From the NCBI GenBank assembly GCA_963771545.1, contig CAVYTX010000005.1, positions 248,001 through 312,000 on the forward strand: DNA of 64,000 bases, read 5' to 3'. Shown piece by piece: positions 38,098-46,365 of the stretch. The stretch's first letter is position 1, and every line of letters begins with the position of its first letter. The notes under the pieces are model-generated. The model was not told the origin of the DNA. It saw nothing but the letters and a program-made list of their open reading frames with translations, and searched no databases. Position numbers and translations under genes: made by a program. The stretch comes from CAKZLS01 sp963771545. GTDB taxonomy: Bacteria; Pseudomonadota; Alphaproteobacteria; Rhodospirillales; Defluviicoccaceae.

Positions 38098-39122
38098 GAT
38101 TCACATTTCAAGTGCAAGACCGGAGTTGAATTAGGAATGCCTCGGCTGGTGTGAGATAGCCGAGACGTTTTCGGGGAGTGGTGTTGTTGGCCCAGACGAT
38201 GTCTTGGATGTCCTGCTCGGTGTAATCGGAGAACTCGGTGTTGCGTGGCAGATCGCGCCTGAGAATGCCGTTTGCGTTTTCGATGGAGCCGCGCTGCCAA
38301 GGCGGGTAGGGGTCACAGAAGAAGGTGAGGAGGCCAAGGCCGCCCTCCAGCTTCTGGTGCTGGGCGAATTCCGAACCATTGTCGAATGTGATGGAGCGCC
38401 TGGCGGCCTTGGGCAAGACGGAGAACAGAGCGGTGAGTTTGGCGGCGGTGGCCTCCGCGGTCTTGCTTGGCAAGCCGCCGGCCAGGGTCAGGCCGGTCTT
38501 GCGCTCGACGGCGGTCAAGAGATTGCCTTTTTGCGTGCGGAACTGCATGAGATCGCCTTCCCAGTGGCCGAAAACGCTCCGGTTATCGATGGCTGGGTCT
38601 CGTTCATGGATGGAACGGCGCCCCAGGATCGGATCGCGGCGGCGCTTGAAATACCGCCGTCCTCGGGTTGCCTTGGCACGCGCCAGATAGCGGTGGAGCT
38701 TCTGGGACCGAACCTTGGGCCGGTAGATATAGCGATAGATCAACTCGTGGCTCACCGTGTGCCGGGATCCCCGCAGCCTGAGCCTGCCGGAGATCTGTTC
38801 CGGCGACCAGCCCATCGCAAGGTGGTCGTCGACATGCTCCTTCAGCGGGCTCAGGCGCTCGATCCGCGAGCATCGCCGGCAGCGCGACAATGCGATCCGG
38901 TCCGCCGAGGCCGGCCTGTAGCCACCCTTGGGAAGGCTGTTGCGCCTGAGTTCGCGTCCGATCGTCGAGGGATGACGCCCCATGATCCTCGCAATCTCGC
39001 TCGAAGCTTTCCCGGCATCATGATGCCGGGAAAGCTCAATCCGCTCGTCAAAATCGAGCTGTCCATAATGCTTGCCCATCGCAACTCCGGAACATACCGG
39101 TGTTGCACTTCGTTTGTAAATC
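38098..39122 (-). mobile_element. IS30-family insertion sequence
   Basis: A 1025-bp element with imperfect inverted ends: GATTCACATTTCAAGTGCAA at the left against GATTTACAAACGAAGTGCAA read in from the right. The transposase stop codon falls within about ten bases of the left end, as often in IS30 elements. No unambiguous target duplication is visible. It sits between the two pilin genes. Confidence 0.85.
38108..39079 (-). CDS. IS30-family transposase
   Basis: 323 residues. The N-terminal helix-turn-helix (LDFDERIELSRHHDAGKASS, then IARIMGRHPSTIGRELRRN) binds the ends. The DDE catalytic core shows D in FGHWEGDLMQF, D in ITFDNGSEFAQH and E in RGSIENANGILRRDLP. The final LGYLTPAEAFL is typical of IS30. 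The frame is intact, so it is potentially active. Confidence 0.93.
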   Translation of the reverse strand: MGKHYGQLDFDERIELSRHHDAGKASSEIARIMGRHPSTIGRELRRNSLPKGGYRPASADRIALSRCRRCSRIERLSPLKEHVDDHLAMGWSPEQISGRLRLRGSRHTVSHELIYRYIYRPKVRSQKLHRYLARAKATRGRRYFKRRRDPILGRRSIHERDPAIDNRSVFGHWEGDLMQFRTQKGNLLTAVERKTGLTLAGGLPSKTAEATAAKLTALFSVLPKAARRSITFDNGSEFAQHQKLEGGLGLLTFFCDPYPPWQRGSIENANGILRRDLPRNTEFSDYTEQDIQDIVWANNTTPRKRLGYLTPAEAFLIQLRSCT

Positions 39123-39283
39123 TAAGCAGGCTTCGTTTTCAAGGAAAAATCGCAGTGCTGCCGTCTCGCGTTACCAGACACGGATTAGCGACCCTCATGT
39201 TGAGACGCCTGAACCTATTGCTCTTCCTCCAGCGAAACTGCGACGTCTCTGGCGCCGACGCGGCCAAGCGGTGCGGACCGCAA

Positions 39284-39643
39284 ATGATTGTGATGTGTTT
39301 TTTTCTGGCGTGCGCCGCCGCCTCCGCGCAATCCCCCGACGGCCCGGCATCGATCCGGTTCGATCTGTCGCGGCTGAACGACAACGGGCTGCATGGGCCG
39401 CCCGGCGGTTTGCGGGCGCTGGATTACGAATTCTGCGTCCCGTCCGGGGAAAAATACGCAAAGGAGATCAAGGCCATCGATCCGAGCGTCACCGTCTATT
39501 CCCGGTCACGGGGCCGGATCGGATGCAGCTGTGATCAGGCACTGGTGATCGGCAACACCCACCAACCTCGCTTCCGCGAAATCCTTGAAAACCTGGCGGC
39601 ACTGCCCTACGTCACGCGCATCGACGAGAACTTTTTCGAATAG
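39284..39643 (+). CDS. Secreted protein of unknown function (cysteine-containing)
   Basis: 119 residues from ATG 39284, with a signal peptide (MIVMCFFLACAAASAQS). The frame is open to ATG 39197, but that start would bury the signal. The mature protein is about 100 residues, with recognisable blocks LRALDYEFCVPSGEKYAKEI, VTVYSRSRGRIGCSCDQAL and IGNTHQPRFREILENLA. The three cysteines (FC, GCSC) suggest a disulfide or metal site in the periplasm. I recall similar proteins of unknown role in diverse bacteria. It lies between the IS30 element and a G16 tract, converging on the second pilin. Confidence 0.65.
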   Translation: MIVMCFFLACAAASAQSPDGPASIRFDLSRLNDNGLHGPPGGLRALDYEFCVPSGEKYAKEIKAIDPSVTVYSRSRGRIGCSCDQALVIGNTHQPRFREILENLAALPYVTRIDENFFE

Positions 39644-39693
39644 CGTCTGGAAAGAAATCAGATCCGTCCGCCCCACCTTCGGATCCGAGCGGC

Positions 39694-39739
39694 GGGGGGG
39701 GGGGGGGGGCCGCTTGGTCTCTCTCCGTGGAGAGGGACC
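39694..39739. repeat. G16 homopolymer followed by a strong hairpin
   Basis: Sixteen consecutive G at 39694-39709, then a near-perfect hairpin (GGTCTCTCTCC 39716-39726, GGAGAGGGACC 39729-39739). It lies between the convergent stops of the secreted-protein gene (39643) and the second pilin (39751), so the hairpin may end transcription for either, although no U tract follows. The G run is long enough to be unstable. Confidence 0.7.
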
Positions 39740-39750
39740 CGAGGACAACC

Positions 39751-39954
39751 TTATACACCCCCTCCGCCGCCGCCGCCATTCACGGCGGTTTTGAGTTCTG
39801 CGGCAGCGTGGTTGAACACCGTGGACAAAGACTCGCCCGCGGCGGACAAGCCAACAATGGCCCCGACCGCAACGAGACCGGCGATTAGGCCGTATTCGAT
39901 GGCGGTGGCGCCGGACTCATCTTTAAATATTGCGGCGATTTCTGCCGTATTCAT
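39751..39954 (-). CDS. Flp/Fap-type pilin with glycine tail
   Basis: 67 residues. Canonical Flp pilin: leader MNTAEIAAIFKDESG, then ATAIEYGLIAGLVAVGAIVG with the critical Glu, and a single hydrophobic helix. An unusual C-terminal tail of seven glycines plus valine is encoded mostly by GGC codons. AGGAGGAG precedes ATG 39954. It would need a TadV peptidase and Tad export machinery that are not in this window. It shares the AT-rich leader element TTTATCTTTA with the shorter pilin at 37651. Confidence 0.88.
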   Translation of the reverse strand: MNTAEIAAIFKDESGATAIEYGLIAGLVAVGAIVGLSAAGESLSTVFNHAAAELKTAVNGGGGGGGV

Positions 39955-40123
39955 TTTGAATTTCTCCTCCTGTGCGACGGTTTTTCGGTAAAGATAAACA
40001 CATAATACAATAAAATTTTATGTAATCAACACTTTATATTTTATTATAACTTTAATAAATATCTATAATATAGAAATATTACTATAAATAAATTTTTATC
40101 ATATTTTTAATTAGTTTAAAACG
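39955..40123. promoter_or_regulatory. AT-rich leader of the second pilin gene
   Basis: About 130 bases of AT-rich sequence with few G or C (40000-40115) on the 5' side of the minus-strand pilin. It contains the TTTATCTTTA element shared with the first pilin. It abuts the truncated iorA coding sequence directly, which marks a probable rearrangement junction near 40115-40150. Confidence 0.5.
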
Positions 40124-40444
40124 TTGGTCGATTTATCCCATGCCGCGCCCTTCCCGCGCTCGACGCAGCCACCGTCCGGCGTCCAAAACGGTCGCTTAGA
40201 AGTCATTTCCGACCGCCCCTGCGTTCTCAACCCCGTGAAAATCAAGGGACCGCCGCACGCGGTGGAAGCCGAGGGCTGCACCGCGTGCCAGATGCGCATG
40301 AACCTGGGGTGTCCCGCCATCACCTGGACGGACGACCTTTTTGACGGCCATCGCAAGGTGAAGATCGATGCGGACACCTGTATCGGCTGCACGCTCTGCG
40401 CGCACATCTGCCCCACCGACTGCATCCGGCCGCGCGTTCAGTGA
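40124..40444 (+). pseudogene. iorA: 3' remnant of indolepyruvate ferredoxin oxidoreductase alpha subunit
   Basis: Only about the last 85-105 residues of a normally ~600-700-residue protein remain. The surviving part is the C-terminal end of the alpha subunit: VISDRPCVL and the double 4Fe-4S ferredoxin-like domain (EGCTACQMRMNLGCPAI, DTCIGCTLCAHICPTDC), with its cluster cysteines present. The thiamine-diphosphate and pyrimidine-binding domains are absent; upstream is AT-rich pilin leader. It is followed 40 bases later by intact-looking iorB. The open frame from 40124 may be translated as a small ferredoxin-like protein, but it cannot be a functional IorA. Confidence 0.8.
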
Positions 40445-40484
40445 CCGCGCCCGCAGAGTTCTCGGTGCCGTTGAAAGAGGACCA

Positions 40485-41159
40485 ATGAACGTCATTAGCG
40501 ACCAAATGGCGCCCACGAACGTGCTGATCGTGGGCGTGGGCGGCCAAGGCGTGATCATGCTCTCCAAGGTGCTGGCCCGCCTCTGTCAGCTCAAGGGCTT
40601 CCAGGTTAAACAGAGCGAGGTCCACGGCATGGTCAAGCGCGGCGGCGGGGTGTTCAGCCATGTCCGCTTCGGCCAACAGGTGTGGTCGCCCACCATTCCC
40701 AAGGTCGAAGTCGATATCCTTGTGGCCCCGGAATGGGCGGAGGGGCTGTACTGGTTGAATCACCTGAAGCGGCACCAGGGAACCTTCCTGTCCGATACCC
40801 AGCGGATCGTGCCGCCATTTTCGTGCCGCGACCGCAAGCGCGGTGGCCAGTTGGCCTATCCGCGGGAAATGCCGGAGGACGTTATCGAGGTGGTGGGCAA
40901 GGGCTTCGCCATGGACGCGACTGTGATGGCGACGGAACTCGGCAACCCGCGCGCGGCCAACACGGTTTTGCTGGGCGCGCTATCCGCCGCCCTCGAATTC
41001 GCGCTGGAGGACTGGCTCTCGGTCCTGGACGAGTTGGTGCGACCCAAGACCAGGGCGCTCAATCGCGAAGCCTTCCTGAAGGGCTCTACAAAATGGGTAC
41101 GATCTCCAACCGTCATCGGCCGCGACGACGGACTGATCTTGGATCGTTCCGGGCCTTAG
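40485..41159 (+). CDS. iorB: Indolepyruvate ferredoxin oxidoreductase beta subunit
   Basis: 224 residues of the pyruvate/ketoisovalerate oxidoreductase gamma-type domain: NVLIVGVGGQGVIMLSKVL at the N-terminus, EVHGMVKRGGGVFSHVRFG and VDILVAPEWAEGLYW. With IorA it oxidatively decarboxylates aryl pyruvates to aryl-acetyl-CoA using ferredoxin. Because iorA is truncated here, the enzyme cannot be assembled from this locus unless a full iorA exists elsewhere. ATG 40485 follows GAAAGAGGA. Confidence 0.88.
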   Translation: MNVISDQMAPTNVLIVGVGGQGVIMLSKVLARLCQLKGFQVKQSEVHGMVKRGGGVFSHVRFGQQVWSPTIPKVEVDILVAPEWAEGLYWLNHLKRHQGTFLSDTQRIVPPFSCRDRKRGGQLAYPREMPEDVIEVVGKGFAMDATVMATELGNPRAANTVLLGALSAALEFALEDWLSVLDELVRPKTRALNREAFLKGSTKWVRSPTVIGRDDGLILDRSGP

Positions 41160-41359
41160 GATTTGTGTTTCATCGTCGATGACGCAACTGGTTTCACGGC
41201 CGGTCAAGGATTGGCAAAAATGTTCTTGGTTTGATCGGAATCATCCGTTAATGTTCTCTTTGTGTTCCAGTATTGGTGCGCTTTCCTAACGATCAACCGA
41301 AAGCCAAGTGTAGCGGCCTTCGTTCAAGGCGCGACGCTGGCGCCGGACGGATTGGACAA

Positions 41360-42316
41360 ATGAAATCGAAGACGAGGAAGAATGACCGGTTAGTTGAACA
41401 GAGAGGCGCGCCAGCGGGCGGCTCAGGGGGAGTGATGTTTTTGAACGTGGATCCGTCCGCCGACGACACGCTGGCCAAATACATAAGGGACGTGCGGGCG
41501 TTCGCATTGCTGGACAAGCAAACCGAGGCGGAACTTGCCCGGCGATACCGGGATCATCGCGACCCGGCCGCTCTCGCGCGGCTCGTGGGAAGTCACCAGC
41601 GGCTCGTGATCAAAATCGCCATGGCGTATCGCGGCTATGGGCTGCCGGTGAGCGACCTCGTTTCCGAGGGAAATGTTGGCCTTATGCAGGCGTTGGCGAA
41701 ATTCGACCCGGAGCGGGGCTTCCGCCTCTCGACGTATGCCATGTGGTGGATCCGCGCGGCGATCACCGACTATGTGCTGCGGTCATCCTCGCTGGTGAAA
41801 TTGGTGACAACCGAAACGCAAAAGAAGTTGTTTTTCAATCTCCGCCGGCTGAAGGCCAAGTATCAAGAGCCCGATGAACGCGAGTTGTCGCCACAAGGCG
41901 TGAAGGCCATCGCCAGGGAACTGGGGGTGCGAGGATCGGACATCGTGCTGATGGATCGGCGGCTCCGTTCACGCGATTTTTCCATCAACGCGCCGAACCA
42001 CGCGGACGGCGACGCCGTCGGCGAATGGCAGGATTTGCTAGTGGAGGAGTCCGACAACCAGGAGGTTGCGACAATCGAGGCCGATGAGTTCAGTAAGCGG
42101 CGCGCTATCATGCGGAGCGCTCTCGGCGAACTCGACGAACGGGAAGGATATATTCTCAAGCAGCGCCGGCTGAAGGATCAACCAATAAAGCTCTCCGAGT
42201 TGAGCCAAGTTTTCGGGATCTCTCGCGAGCGAGTAAGGCAGATTGAGGTCAGCGCGTTCGAAAAGCTGAAACGGCTGATGCGCAACGCGGCCGCGACCAG
42301 CGGAATGTTATACTGA
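41360..42316 (+). CDS. rpoH: RNA polymerase sigma-32 (RpoH-type) factor
   Basis: About 318 residues from ATG 41360; ATG 41435 (293 residues) is the alternative and is closer to usual RpoH length. Region 2 includes RLVIKIAMAYRGYGLPVSDL, EGNVGLMQALAKFDPERGFR and STYAMWWIRAAITDYVLR. The RpoH box-like QKKLFFNLRRLK follows. Region 4 has ELSQVFGISRERVRQIEVSAFEKLKRL. It directs heat-shock or envelope-stress promoters. It diverges somewhat from typical RpoH (SSSLVKLVTTETQ in place of SWSLVK), so it may be a second paralogue. An IS element begins 34 bases past its stop. Confidence 0.88.
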   Translation: MKSKTRKNDRLVEQRGAPAGGSGGVMFLNVDPSADDTLAKYIRDVRAFALLDKQTEAELARRYRDHRDPAALARLVGSHQRLVIKIAMAYRGYGLPVSDLVSEGNVGLMQALAKFDPERGFRLSTYAMWWIRAAITDYVLRSSSLVKLVTTETQKKLFFNLRRLKAKYQEPDERELSPQGVKAIARELGVRGSDIVLMDRRLRSRDFSINAPNHADGDAVGEWQDLLVEESDNQEVATIEADEFSKRRAIMRSALGELDEREGYILKQRRLKDQPIKLSELSQVFGISRERVRQIEVSAFEKLKRLMRNAAATSGMLY

Positions 42317-42349
42317 AATATGATTCCGCTCGATCGGATAGTGCTCTAG

Positions 42350-44288
42350 CCGGAACTTCCCCGCCACCAAAGCCTCAACTACTGAAAAATCGCGATTATC
42401 GCATATTTTTGGCTACAATTGTACCCATGTAATATATGGTTTCTATCATGATGTATGACTAATAATGTGCGATATATGTAACCATGTACATCGAGACCGT
42501 CGCCAACCGCAATTCGCCGCCCGCCGTGCTGCTGCGCGAAGCCTATCGCGAGGGCGGAAAGGTCAGGAAACGGACCCTCGCCAACCTCAGCAAGTGGCCG
42601 AGGGATCTGGTCGAGGGGCTGCGCGCCCTGCTCAAGGGCGGGCGCGTCGTCGCGCCCGAGGTCGACGCCGTCGTCATCCGCCGCTCGCTGCCCCACGGCC
42701 ACGTCGCCGCCATCCTCGGGACCCTGCGCAAGATCGGCCTCGATCGCATCCTCGCGGCCAAGGCGAGCCGCCGACGCGATCTCGTCGTGGCGATGATCTG
42801 TGCCCGGCTGATCGCGCCGATGTCCAAGCTGGCCACCGCCAAGGCCCTGGATCCCGAGATCGCCGGCTCGTCGCTGGGCGCGGTTCTCGGGCTGGGCGCG
42901 GTGGACGAGACGAACTGTACGCCGACCTCGACTGGCTGGTCGAGCGCCAGCCGGCGATCGAGAAGGCCCTGGCCAAGCGGCATCTGGCCGAGCGCACCCT
43001 GGTGCTCTACGACGTAACCTCGTCGTACGTCGAGGGCCGGTGCTGTCCGCTGGCCGGCTTCGGCTACAATCGCGACGGCAAGACCGGCAAGATGCAGATC
43101 GTCCACGGCCTGGTGTGCGCCGCCGACGGATGCCCGGTGGCGGTGGTGGTGTTCGAGGGCAAGACCGGCGATCCGGCGACCCTGGGCGCCCAGATCGCCA
43201 AGCTCAAGGCGCGTTTCGGGCTGACCCGGGTGGTCCTGGTCGGCGATCACGGGCTGTCGACCGAGGCCCGCCTCGGCGAAGAGGTGGCGCCGGCGGGGCT
43301 GGACTGGATCACCGCGCTCAGGGCGCCGGCGATCCGCGCCCTGGCCGCGGGGGGCGTTCTGCAACCGGATCTGTTCGACCAGCGGGACCTGGCGTCGATC
43401 ACCGCGCCGGCGTATCCGGGCGAGCGGCTGATCGTCTGCCGCAATCCCGAGCTGGCGCGCGAGCGGGCGCGCAAGCGCGACGACCTGCTCGCGGCGACCG
43501 AACGCGACCTGGCCGAGGTGGCGCGGGCGGTGACGCGCCAGCGTCGCCCGGTGCGCGGCGCCGATGCGATCGGCCTTCGCGCCGGCGCGGTGCTGAACCG
43601 GCACAAGGTGGGCAAGCACTTCGATCTCACCATCACCGACGACGGCTTCTCGTTCGAACGTAAACAGGCGGCGATCGCCGACGAAGCCAAGCTCGACGGG
43701 ATCTACGTCATTCGCACCACCGTTCCGCCCGAGGCCCTCGACGATGCCGCGACGGTGGCGGCATACAAGGGACTTTCGCGGGTGGAACGGGCGTTCCGCT
43801 CCCTGAAGACGGTGGACCTGGAGATCCGGCCGATCCATCACCGGCTGTCGGATCGGGTTCGCGCCCACGTGTTCATGTGCATGCTGGCCTACCACGTGGA
43901 ATGGCATCTGCGCGCCCGCCTGGCGCCGATGCTCTACGACGATGCCGACAAGCGGGCCGCGGCGGGCGAACGCGACAGCGTCGTGGCCAAGGCCCGACGC
44001 TCCGCGGAAGCGCGCGCCAAGGAGACCACCGGCCGCACCGCGGACGGGCTCCGGGTCCACGGCTTCCACACCCTGCTCGCCGACTTGGCGACGCTGACCC
44101 GCTCGACCGTGGCGACGGCGCTCAACGAAAACTACACCTTCACCGTCGACACCCGCCCAACCCCGATCCACAACAAGGCCTTCCAACTCCTCGGCGTCAA
44201 ACCCGAGCGTACCCAGTAAAACCTCCACCCGGTACCAGCAAATGGTGCTAAATCAATACCTTATCGTCGCCGCACGGGGAAGTTCCGT
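42350..44288 (+). mobile_element. IS1634-type element, copy 1 (transposase frameshifted)
   Basis: A 1939-bp element with terminal repeats CCGGAACTTCCCC (42350-42362) and ACGGAACTTCCCC (complement of 44276-44288). It is flanked by CTAG at 42346-42349 and 44289-44292, consistent with a four-base target duplication. The right-hand CTAG is shared with the next element. Its transposase is broken, so this copy is probably immobile on its own. Confidence 0.88.
42484..44219 (+). pseudogene. IS1634-type transposase with a one-base deletion
   Basis: From ATG 42484 the frame reads MYIETVANRNSPPAVLL... to GLGAVDE near residue 142, then runs out of register. One base appears missing near 42908. From 42909 another frame continues the family sequence (DELYADLDWLVERQPAIEKA) to TAA 44219. 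The DDE residues lie after the break: D in LVLYDVTSSYVEGRC, D in VVLVGDHGLSTEA, E in LSRVERAFRSLKTVDLEIRP. The copy at 44364 is a diverged relative without such a break. No programmed frameshift is known for this group, so decay is preferred. Confidence 0.85.
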
Positions 44289-44292
44289 CTAG

Positions 44293-46257
44293 CCCGAACT
44301 TTTTTCTTTGTTCCTGCGTAAGGCATTGATCGGGAACAGTTACTCCGGTTTCCCGCTGCGTCTCTACTGGACACAAATCGGCTTGACGCCGAGAAGCTCG
44401 AAAGCGCTCCTCTGTAAGTCCGTGGGTGTTGCGGTGACGGTGAAGCTGTAATTCGGGTTGACCGGGGTGATGACGCTGTTGAGCGTCAGGGTGGCGAGAT
44501 GGCGCAGGAGGTCCCGCAGTGAGGTGAGCGGGGTGCCCTTGTCGGTGCGGTGGCGGCTGCGTTTGCGCTTGGCCGCCGGGGAGGGCTCGAGCGGGGCGAC
44601 GATGGAGGAGCGTTCGGCTTCGGCGGCGGCCTTGTCGTGGTCGGCGTAGAGGATCGGCTTGAGGCGCTCGCGCATGTGCCATTCGACATGATAGGCCAGC
44701 ATGCACAAGAAGAGGTGGGCGCGGACCCGGGGGGCGAGCCAGTGATAGACCGGCCGGATCTGCAGGTCGACGGACTTCATGGCGCGAAAGGCGCGCTCGA
44801 CCTGGGCCAGGGATTTGTAGCTTGCGACAAGGTCCTCGGCGCTCATCGCCTGTTTGGGCAGGTTGGAGCGGATGACGTAGAGGCCGTCGAGCCGGGCCTC
44901 GGCGGCAATGGCCTCGTTGCGGCGCCGATAGGTGAAGCTGTCTTCTGTGATGGTGATCTCGAAGTGCTTGGCCATCTTGTGCTTGTCGATGACCTTTCCC
45001 ACTTCGAGGCCGATCTCGGCCTTGCCGCGCAACGGCCGGCGCTTGCGCCCGGTGGCCATGGCGATGCGCGAAAGGGCGCGCTCGGTGGCGGCCAGGAGTT
45101 CGCTGCGCTTGCGCGCGCGTTCCTTGGCCAGGACGGCGTTGCGGCAAACGACCAAACGCTCGCCCGGATAATCGGACGAGGTGATCTCGGCCAAGTCGGT
45201 TTGATCGTCGAAGAGATCGAGCTGTAAGGGACCGGCATCGATCAGAGCCCGGATCCGCGGTGCCCTGAGCGCGGTGATCCAGTCGAGCCCGGCGGGCTGC
45301 AAGTCCTCGCGGATGCGCGCCTCGGTGATCAGGCCGCGATCGCCGACCACCACCACCCGCGCCAGCCCAAAACGCTGCTTGAGCTTGGCGACCTGAGCCT
45401 GGAGTGTCGAGGGGTCGCCGGTCTCGCCCGAGAAGGCCTCGATCGCCACCGGACAGCCATGACGGTCGCAGAGCAGGCCGTAGACGATCTGCGGCCGGTC
45501 ACCGCGCTTGTCGCGGCTATAGCCGAACCGGGCCAATTCGCAACAGCGCCCCTCCAGATAAGACGAGCTGACGTCGTAGAGCACCAGGGTGCCGTCACCC
45601 AGGTGTTGCTTGGCCAGGCTCTTCTCGATGCGCTCCTGTTGATCCCCGAGCCAATCCAGCGCCGCATAGATCTCCCGGGTCTCGATCGGCGGCGCATCCT
45701 CCCCAGCCAGACCCAGCACCAGGCCCAGAGAGGAGTTCGCCGTCTCCAACGACAGCGCGCGCAGGGTCGAAAGCTTGGAGCCCGGCGCGATGACCCGGGC
45801 GACGATCATCGCCAGGGCCAGATCCTTGAGCCGGCCCTCCCCCGGATCCGGCTTGCCGCCGGCCAGCCGCCGCTCCAGCCCCACGTCCCGCAGCGTCCCC
45901 AGCACCGCCGAGACATCGCCGTGCGGCAGGGCGCGCCGGATCTCCAGGGCCTCGCCGCCATCGGCGAAGGCCACGCCGCCTTTCAGAAGCGTGCGCAGCC
46001 CCTGCACCACGGGCATCGGCAGCTTCGAGAGATTGGCCAGGGTGCGTTTCTTGACCTTGCCGCCCTCGCGCCAGCTCTCGCGCAGCAGCACGGCGGGCGG
46101 CGAAGTGCGATTGGGTACGATCTCGATGAACATAGCCACAGGGAATCAAAGTCGATGCGTTGTCAAGGGCTAATTACATGGACACAAAAACGTGATTAAA
46201 ACTGCCTTTCCGACGTCAAATCAACGCATTACGCCAATTTGAAATGAAAAGTTCGGG
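44293..46257 (-). mobile_element. IS1634-type element, copy 2 (intact)
   Basis: A 1965-bp element with ends CCCGAACTTTT (44293-44303) and the matching complement at 46247-46257. CTAG flanks at 44289-44292 and 46258-46261. It abuts copy 1, inverted relative to it and sharing the middle CTAG, so the pattern is CTAG-IS-CTAG-IS-CTAG. End sequences and transposase differ from copy 1, so these are two related elements and not a duplication. Confidence 0.88.
44364..46133 (-). CDS. IS1634-type transposase
   Basis: 589 residues from ATG 46133. IS4-superfamily DDE transposase with acidic residues in TLVLYDVSSSYLEGRC, VVVGDRGLITEARI and AQVERAFRAMKSVDLQIRP. It resembles copy 1 along its length (MFIEIVPNRTSPPAVLLRES at the N-terminus, FELLGVKPICVQ at the end). 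The frame is complete, so it is potentially active. Confidence 0.9.
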   Translation of the reverse strand: MFIEIVPNRTSPPAVLLRESWREGGKVKKRTLANLSKLPMPVVQGLRTLLKGGVAFADGGEALEIRRALPHGDVSAVLGTLRDVGLERRLAGGKPDPGEGRLKDLALAMIVARVIAPGSKLSTLRALSLETANSSLGLVLGLAGEDAPPIETREIYAALDWLGDQQERIEKSLAKQHLGDGTLVLYDVSSSYLEGRCCELARFGYSRDKRGDRPQIVYGLLCDRHGCPVAIEAFSGETGDPSTLQAQVAKLKQRFGLARVVVVGDRGLITEARIREDLQPAGLDWITALRAPRIRALIDAGPLQLDLFDDQTDLAEITSSDYPGERLVVCRNAVLAKERARKRSELLAATERALSRIAMATGRKRRPLRGKAEIGLEVGKVIDKHKMAKHFEITITEDSFTYRRRNEAIAAEARLDGLYVIRSNLPKQAMSAEDLVASYKSLAQVERAFRAMKSVDLQIRPVYHWLAPRVRAHLFLCMLAYHVEWHMRERLKPILYADHDKAAAEAERSSIVAPLEPSPAAKRKRSRHRTDKGTPLTSLRDLLRHLATLTLNSVITPVNPNYSFTVTATPTDLQRSAFELLGVKPICVQ

Positions 46258-46365
46258 CTAGAGCATCCGGGTGCGCGCGAGCCGGGACGAATTCTTTTGC
46301 CGGAAAGCCGGTGCCCCGGGGTGAAATTCTGGAAAGAGAGAAAACGCTCAGGAAGCGAAAGAACA

